A stretch of 17,668 bases of DNA from Clostridia bacterium. Its GTDB lineage: Bacteria; Bacillota_A; Clostridia; Oscillospirales; CAG-272. How positions within the stretch are numbered: position 1 is the first letter of the stretch; every line of letters starts with the position of its first letter. The DNA lies in contig JAFZCF010000157.1 of the NCBI GenBank assembly GCA_017552165.1, positions 1 to 17,668 of the forward strand, given 5' to 3'. Made by a program: the position numbers and the translations under genes. The notes under the pieces are model-generated. The model was not told the origin of the DNA. It saw only the letters and a list, made by a program, of their open reading frames with translations, and searched no databases. Shown here piece after piece: positions 12,710 through 17,668 of this stretch.

Positions 12710-14197
12710 TCACGATTTGTGATAAAGTTTTTTAGTCGTGTACGCCGGCTCGCAAGTCACGTTCACGCCGAGTTTTTTGAACGTATCGCTGTCTATGACC
12801 GGGAGGATGACCGACGAATGCATTTCGCATCCGCGGAGAAGAGGCAGACAACTTGCCGCCCTGGCAGAGTTCTCATCGAAATTGGCGGACACCGAAAGGG
12901 CTATGAGCACCTCGTCCGAATGGAGTCTCGGGTTGTGATTGCCGAGGACCTCGGTCTTGAGCCGCGCGATCGGCTCTATGATCGAGTGATTGATGATATC
13001 CGTATCCTTGTCGATGCCCGAAAGCGCCTTGAGAGCGTTAAGAAGCAGAGCCGAAGAGGGGCCGAGCAGCGAGCTCGTTTTCCCCGTTACGATGCGCCCG
13101 TCGGGGAGCTCCATAGCCGCGGCCGGCGCGCCCGTCGCGTCGCGTTTTGCGAGCGCCGCGCGTACGACTGGACGATCGTCGGTCGTTATCCCCGCCTGGT
13201 TCATGACCAGTTCGATCTTTGAGACCGCGTTGTCCGCGACAAGGTTGCGGAGAACGTCGCACTCCGTGCGGTAGAAACGGCGTATGATCTCCTGCTTTGA
13301 CGCTTCGCTGACCGCCTCGTCGTCAACGATACCGAAAGCAGCCATATTTACTCCCATATCAGTGGGAGACTTGTACGGGCACTCTCCGTAAATCTTCTCG
13401 AATATCGCCCTGAGGACCGGGAACGACTCGACGTCGCGGTTGTAATTGACCGTTGTGACGCCGTACGCCTCGAGGTGATATGGATCTATCATATTGACGT
13501 CGTTGAGATCCGCCGTAGCCGCCTCATAAGCGAGATTTACGGGGTGCTTGAGGGGGAGATTCCATATCGGGAACGTCTCGTATTTTGCGTATCCCGCCTT
13601 GATACCCCTGAGGTTTTCGTGATAAAGCTGCGACAGACAAGTCGCCATCTTGCCCGAGCCGGGGCCGGGCGCCGTCACAACGACAAGCGGGCGGGTCGTC
13701 TCGATATACTCGTTTTTGCCGAGCCCCTCGGGAGATACGACGTGCTTCACGTTGACGGGATAACCCTCTATCGGGTAATGCAGATACACCTTTTTGCCGA
13801 GCTTTTCAAGTCTTTCCTTGAATTCCGAGGCGGCGTGCTGCCCTCTGTAGCGCGAAATAACTATCGATCCGACGTAAAGCCCTGCGCTCTCGAATGCGTC
13901 GATGAGACGGAGAACGTCGGCGTCGTAGGGGATGCCTATATCAGCGCGGACTTTTTTGTTTTCAATATCCGTGGCGGAGATCACGACGACGACCTCGACG
14001 CGGTCGGCGAGGGTGAGAAGCATCTGAAGCTTGACGTCGGGAGCGAAGCCCGGAAGTACGCGGGAGGCGTGAAGATCGTCAAACAGTTTGCCGCCGAACT
14101 CGAGATAGAGCTTACCTCCGAACTCGTTTATGCGCCTGCCGATCATCTCGCTCTGTTTCGCAATATAAAGATCGTTGTCAAACCCTTTTTTCAGCAT
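12710..14197 (-). CDS. DUF1846 (UPF0371) family protein
   Basis: A 495-residue protein typical of the DUF1846 family, which is widespread in Bacillota and has known structures but no settled function. Family landmarks are the start K-K-G-F-D-N-D-L-Y-I (3-12), H-Y-P-I-E-G-Y-P-V-N (140-149), the phosphate-loop-like APGPGSGKMATC (176-187), K-Y-E-T-F-P-I-W-N-L-P-L-K-H-P-V-N-L-A-Y and V-N-Y-N-R-D-V-E. The length is normal for the family. It is predicted cytoplasmic with no membrane segment. GGTGA lies about eight bases before the ATG, and a perfect consensus promoter lies upstream. No terminator is visible between its stop and the tRNA promoter, so its transcript probably runs through tRNA-Gly to the hairpin beyond it. 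Confidence 0.95.
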   Translation of the reverse strand: MLKKGFDNDLYIAKQSEMIGRRINEFGGKLYLEFGGKLFDDLHASRVLPGFAPDVKLQMLLTLADRVEVVVVISATDIENKKVRADIGIPYDADVLRLIDAFESAGLYVGSIVISRYRGQHAASEFKERLEKLGKKVYLHYPIEGYPVNVKHVVSPEGLGKNEYIETTRPLVVVTAPGPGSGKMATCLSQLYHENLRGIKAGYAKYETFPIWNLPLKHPVNLAYEAATADLNDVNMIDPYHLEAYGVTTVNYNRDVESFPVLRAIFEKIYGECPYKSPTDMGVNMAAFGIVDDEAVSEASKQEIIRRFYRTECDVLRNLVADNAVSKIELVMNQAGITTDDRPVVRAALAKRDATGAPAAAMELPDGRIVTGKTSSLLGPSSALLLNALKALSGIDKDTDIINHSIIEPIARLKTEVLGNHNPRLHSDEVLIALSVSANFDENSARAASCLPLLRGCEMHSSVILPVIDSDTFKKLGVNVTCEPAYTTKKLYHKS

Positions 14198-14232
14198 TCC
14201 GTTTCACCGCCGTTCACAAAAAAATCACAAAA

Positions 14233-14261
14233 ATTATACCATCCCGGAGGGCCATTGTCAA
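14233..14261 (-). promoter_or_regulatory. perfect consensus promoter for the DUF1846 gene
   Basis: The minus strand reads TTGACA (14261-14256), a 17-base spacer, then TATAAT (14238-14233) preceded by TGG. This is a full sigma-A consensus with an extended -10, about 36 bases before the ATG. Confidence 0.9.
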
Positions 14262-14290
14262 CCGCTTTTTGCGGTAACCGGAAAAACATT

Positions 14291-14334
14291 TTTTAAGTAA
14301 AACCGCCCTGCCGTTTTCACACGGCAGGGCGGTT
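14291..14334 (-). terminator. strong terminator after the membrane-protein gene
   Basis: A perfect 14-base-pair stem (14301-14314 with 14321-14334, core CCGCCCTGCCGT) closes a six-base loop. On the minus strand it is followed by TTTTACTT. It ends the envelope operon that stops at 14348. Confidence 0.9.
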
Positions 14335-14347
14335 CCGGACACAGGTA

Positions 14348-15697
14348 TTATCCGTAAATGTTGCTCAGTTTCTTTCTCTGCGGGGCGTAGAAAATCGAAA
14401 TGACTATGAGGGTCAGGGCGCATACGGCGCTCACCGTTCCGCAGGTCGAGAACGATACGCGGATGCCCTCGAGCAGACCCTTCACGGTCTCGGTCGGGGC
14501 GCCCGTCATTCCGGCAAAGGACGTGAGAAACGCCCCGCCGTTTATCAGGAGAAGCGTAGGAAGCAGGAAAAGAAACAGGAAATGCGGCCAGCCGAAAACG
14601 ATCGGAGCCCAGACGCGCACGCCGGGATTTTTGCTGCTGAAAAGCTTCACGAGCGCTTTGACTGCAAGGAACAGCCAGAAAGCGAACACAATCAGCACGG
14701 ACACACCGAATCCCTCGAGAACCGTTGTGATCCTGTTGACCGTTTTTTCATCGATACGTTCGTCGATGAATTTTGCGATGGCATCGCCGAGCTCCTCGGC
14801 GTCCGGAGTTTTCTCCTCCGGGGCGCCCTCCGTCGATGAAAGAAGAGTGACCGTCATCCCGTTTCCGGGGCGAGCGCTCATACCGGGGACGGAAATCCCC
14901 TCGGGAAGCTCGATCTTTCCGCTGCTCAGGAAATCAGACAAAATCGGGAGGAGCTGCTGAGTTATGACCTCATCCGAGGCGATGTGTCCGTCTTCATCGG
15001 CAAACTGAGAGAGGATATCCTCTATGTTTTTCTTGATCTCTTCCCTGCTTTCGGCGTAACCGTCGGCGGCTCCCGCGAACTCCTCGGAGGCCTGAAGCTT
15101 TTCAACAACCTCGTCGGCGACGTCCATTATGGTGTCGGAAACGGTCGCGACCGTCGCATCCGGAGAATTTGCGGCGTCGAAGATCTCATCGGTCTTGTCG
15201 GAAAGCCATTCTTCGGAGAGATCGGTTTTTTCGAATATTTCGTCGATATCCACCTGCTCTCCGCTATCGTCAATCGCGTCGTTTATCGTTTGGTTTATGG
15301 CCGAGTTGACGAGCATTTTGACCGCCATGGGCTTGACGACTTTTTTAAGGAGTTCCGTCAGCTCGTCCGTAATCTGGCCGACGTTTCTGCGTATGACTTC
15401 CCGCCCGACCTCGGTGCTGCCGGTGAAAAGGGCGCGAAGGGAATCCGCCATCGTTATATCGGCGGAAACGCTCATCTCCTCTCCGCCTTCCCGGAGCGCG
15501 TCGAGCGCCGTCTTGATCAGTTCGCTTTCCTCGCCGGGAACGGAATCGAGTATCGCATTCTCAAAGCCCTCGGTAACCTTGATGCCGACCGTCACCTTCC
15601 AGAGAGGAAGGACGAAATATCCGCATATCGCGGCGGCACAGACAAGTATGATGACAACGTTCATCACCCTGAGAAAAGTTTTTGTTCCGCTGTTCAT
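14348..15697 (-). CDS. membrane protein with a large external domain
   Basis: A 449-residue protein that I do not recognise. One N-terminal membrane helix (about 11-31) is followed by a long hydrophilic, acidic, helix-rich region (about 35-328), then three C-terminal helices (about 331-352, 365-386 and 418-438) and a basic tail. With both ends inside, the large central region would face outside. That region contains many Asp, Glu and Ala residues and no catalytic motif I can identify. It starts 12 bases after the surface-protein stop and has only a weak ribosome site (GTGGGGT), so coupling to the upstream gene is likely. A role in anchoring, export or assembly of the surface protein is possible from position alone. 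The strong terminator that follows marks it as the last gene of the operon. Confidence 0.75.
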   Translation of the reverse strand: MNSGTKTFLRVMNVVIILVCAAAICGYFVLPLWKVTVGIKVTEGFENAILDSVPGEESELIKTALDALREGGEEMSVSADITMADSLRALFTGSTEVGREVIRRNVGQITDELTELLKKVVKPMAVKMLVNSAINQTINDAIDDSGEQVDIDEIFEKTDLSEEWLSDKTDEIFDAANSPDATVATVSDTIMDVADEVVEKLQASEEFAGAADGYAESREEIKKNIEDILSQFADEDGHIASDEVITQQLLPILSDFLSSGKIELPEGISVPGMSARPGNGMTVTLLSSTEGAPEEKTPDAEELGDAIAKFIDERIDEKTVNRITTVLEGFGVSVLIVFAFWLFLAVKALVKLFSSKNPGVRVWAPIVFGWPHFLFLFLLPTLLLINGGAFLTSFAGMTGAPTETVKGLLEGIRVSFSTCGTVSAVCALTLIVISIFYAPQRKKLSNIYG

Positions 15698-15709
15698 CTT
15701 TTACCCCAC

Positions 15710-17668
15710 TTATTTGCCGGATTTTTTCGCCTTGCTTTTCCTGACTATAAAGACGACTGCGACGGCTATTCCGGCGGCGATCAGCGCACCGGAGCATATC
15801 ACGGCCGCGATAAGCATCTTTTTGAGTTTGTTAATAGTTTCGGTCAGATCCTCGGGATCCTTCTCGTCCTCGGGCGAGGTCTCCGCGGGCTTCGTTCCCG
15901 CAGGCTCCGTCACACCCTGTTCCGCAGTTTCCGACTCCTCCGTCTGTTCGGTGGTCACGCTGTCGGCCGAGGCGAACACGGCGAAAAACACGTATCCGCC
16001 GTCCTCGAGACTGAAACAGACCCTGCCGTCGGAATCAATGTGAATGGGATCGCCGGGATCGGTCGACTTTACGGCCTCGCCGTCGGGGCTGCCTGTGCGC
16101 CACTCACTGAGGACGTATCCGTCCGACGGTATGGCTCCGAACGAACCGAAACCGCCCTCGTACTCGTACCATTCCGAAACGACGTCGGACGCAGCGCTTT
16201 CCTTATCGGAAGCAATATATACCCTGCCCGACGTTCCGAGAACGTGAACTTCGGCTTTTGTTATATATCTCGCCCTGACGGTTACGTCGGCGGTCACGGG
16301 AGTCTCGAAATCAAATTCCTCCGAACCGATCCACCATCCGCCGAACTCGAGATTTTTCTTTACGGGGTCGGCCGGTTTTACGGCTTTTTCACCCTCTTTG
16401 ACGGTCTGAGCGGGAATCGGATCGGCCCCGTCTGTGTTAAAAGTCACGGAAAACGTCTTTGGAGCTTCCGGGGCCTTGCCGAGCTCGATTTTTATGAAAA
16501 CGTCCATAAGCCCGGTGGTATTGGAGGGCGGAGCGATCAGATCCGCTTTTGTGCCGTTTATGTAAACATCCGGCAGGTTGTCACAGTCCCATTCATAGCC
16601 GTTTTCCCGGAGATCCTCGATCTCAATGCGTATATAATACTCTTTTTCGGAATCAAGTTTGTCATCCGAATATGAGAGCCTGTCCCAGTTGCCGGGATTG
16701 TCGTTCGAATTCTTTGAAACGAGACAGGTATAGCTCATGCCGTTGTCAACGTACCAGCCGCGGCCGTTCTCGTCGCTTGCCGCTTTGAAATACCCGTTGA
16801 GTTCGAACTCGGGTGAAAGGATTCTCTCCGACGCCTCCATACCCGTCATATCCGTTGTGAAAACAGCCGCAGAAACGTTGAATTCAATATATATCGGATC
16901 CGTTATCTTTGATATCTTGCCGATCGGGACGGTATATTCACCGTATTTTGACGGATCGTTGACCGAGGTCGCGCGTACGGTTATCTCCTGCGCCTTCTCG
17001 TCGCTGCCGATCCATAGCGCACCCATCTGATCGATGTGAGTCGACTCGTCCGTCACGGTGCTTTCCATGCTCCATACGCCGTATGCCGTGTCGTTTCCGG
17101 TTACGATACTGTTGAAATACACGTAAAGCGACGGGTACGTCGGTTTGAAGCTTGCAGGTTCGACTTTCACGGAATCAATCCTGACGGTTTCATCGGTAAC
17201 GGTTATTCCGTCGGTCGTAAAGGTTACGGTGCTGTCGACGGCCGAGGTACATTTCACCCGAAGGCTGTTTGCAGTTTCATTGACCCCGACGGTCAGCGTG
17301 CCGTCCGCGGAGATTGACGTCAGACTGCTCGTTCCGTTTTCTACAGACCAGACGACCGAATCGTTAGATCCGTCGACGACACAGCGGATCTTTTTCGAAG
17401 TGCCCCTCTGAATGACGTAATTGTTGAATTCCGTACTTACCGAGAGCACTATGTCGTCCGTCTCGTTCCACGGAGCCCTAACGTAAGCGTCAATGAGCCC
17501 GCCTTCGTTCATAGGATGTGAAATGAAGTCCGGCACAGCTCCGTTTACCGTGACGGTATACGGCATTGCGAGGTCCCATTCGTATCCGTCCGCATCCTCA
17601 ATTTCAAAACGGAAGTAATATTCCTTTGAGGGGTCGAGCTTTTCCTCGCTGCCCGACAGTTTTTCCCA
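15710..17668 (-). CDS. large surface protein with Ig-like and InlB-type repeats (5' end outside the window)
   Basis: The frame is open to the window edge, giving 652 visible residues; an ATG at 17566 lies inside a domain and is not the real start. Reading from the edge: the end of a domain (W-E-K-L-S, then L-D-P-S-K-E-Y-Y-F-R-F-E-I-E-D); two bacterial Ig-like domains (about 17450-17185 and 17190-16920); a second copy of the edge domain (W-D-R-L-S, then L-D-S-E-K-E-Y-Y-I-R-I-E-I-E-D, about 16760-16460); an InlB/Listeria-Bacteroides-type repeat with G-G-W-W and A-R-Y (about 16450-16265); a further beta-rich stretch; a Thr/Glu/Pro linker; and a C-terminal membrane helix followed by a basic tail (R-K-S-K-A-K-K). 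The architecture indicates a cell-surface protein anchored by its C-terminus. There is no LPxTG motif. Its ligand is unknown. Confidence 0.85.
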   Translation of the reverse strand, partial: WEKLSGSEEKLDPSKEYYFRFEIEDADGYEWDLAMPYTVTVNGAVPDFISHPMNEGGLIDAYVRAPWNETDDIVLSVSTEFNNYVIQRGTSKKIRCVVDGSNDSVVWSVENGTSSLTSISADGTLTVGVNETANSLRVKCTSAVDSTVTFTTDGITVTDETVRIDSVKVEPASFKPTYPSLYVYFNSIVTGNDTAYGVWSMESTVTDESTHIDQMGALWIGSDEKAQEITVRATSVNDPSKYGEYTVPIGKISKITDPIYIEFNVSAAVFTTDMTGMEASERILSPEFELNGYFKAASDENGRGWYVDNGMSYTCLVSKNSNDNPGNWDRLSYSDDKLDSEKEYYIRIEIEDLRENGYEWDCDNLPDVYINGTKADLIAPPSNTTGLMDVFIKIELGKAPEAPKTFSVTFNTDGADPIPAQTVKEGEKAVKPADPVKKNLEFGGWWIGSEEFDFETPVTADVTVRARYITKAEVHVLGTSGRVYIASDKESAASDVVSEWYEYEGGFGSFGAIPSDGYVLSEWRTGSPDGEAVKSTDPGDPIHIDSDGRVCFSLEDGGYVFFAVFASADSVTTEQTEESETAEQGVTEPAGTKPAETSPEDEKDPEDLTETINKLKKMLIAAVICSGALIAAGIAVAVVFIVRKSKAKKSGK

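Noticed and set aside
14984..16675. A 563-residue open frame on the plus strand
   Set aside because: It lies antisense to the membrane-protein and surface-protein genes, crosses both, has no family resemblance and is Arg/Gly/Phe-rich as expected for a codon-bias shadow.

Overview
The window looks like chromosomal DNA of a moderately GC-rich, low-complexity-free Bacillota bacterium, most likely an uncultured Clostridia lineage. The evidence is strong GGAGG-type ribosome sites, near-perfect sigma-A promoters (TTGACA, 17-base spacer, TATAAT or TAAAAT), lipobox lipoproteins, a surface protein with a C-terminal membrane anchor, a DUF1846 protein, and the FucU and YbjQ families. The genus cannot be named from this sequence. 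There is no phage, transposase, CRISPR array or rRNA.

Region 1 (38-5410, minus strand) is a six-gene run that starts at an extended -10 promoter near 5352. In transcription order it encodes a FucU/RbsD sugar mutarotase, a GH28-like beta-helix protein, a family VIII esterase-like serine hydrolase, a CofE-type glutamyl ligase homologue, a YbjQ protein, and a stand-alone ATP-pyrophosphatase half of GMP synthase. Region 2 (5444-8904, minus) is a second run: a TrmH/SpoU RNA methyltransferase, a DUF4091/GH123-like protein and an alpha/beta hydrolase. It ends at a bidirectional hairpin terminator next to the region 1 promoter. Together the two runs encode five sugar- or ester-active proteins, none with a signal peptide. 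This suggests processing of imported, substituted oligosaccharides inside the cell.

Region 3 (8921-10477, plus) is a divergently transcribed pair: an SPFH/stomatin protein and a small lipoprotein that overlaps it by four bases. It converges on region 4 (10739-12276, minus), a lipoprotein with five exact-period 41-residue Cys/His repeats. The convergent gap between them is unusually dense in inverted repeats.

Region 5 (about 12300-14347) holds a tRNA-Gly(TCC) with its own consensus promoter, a 112-base-period tandem repeat that copies the tRNA 3' end and its terminator, and a DUF1846 gene with another consensus promoter. Region 6 (14301-17668, minus) is an envelope operon: a large Ig-like/InlB-repeat surface protein whose start lies beyond the window, followed by an unrecognised four-helix membrane protein and a strong terminator.

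The items most worth following up are the tRNA-linked tandem repeat, the hairpin-dense convergent gap, the Cys/His-repeat lipoprotein, the split GMP synthase beside a CofE homologue, and the intracellular glycan cluster. I did not find a clear new defence or mobile system.
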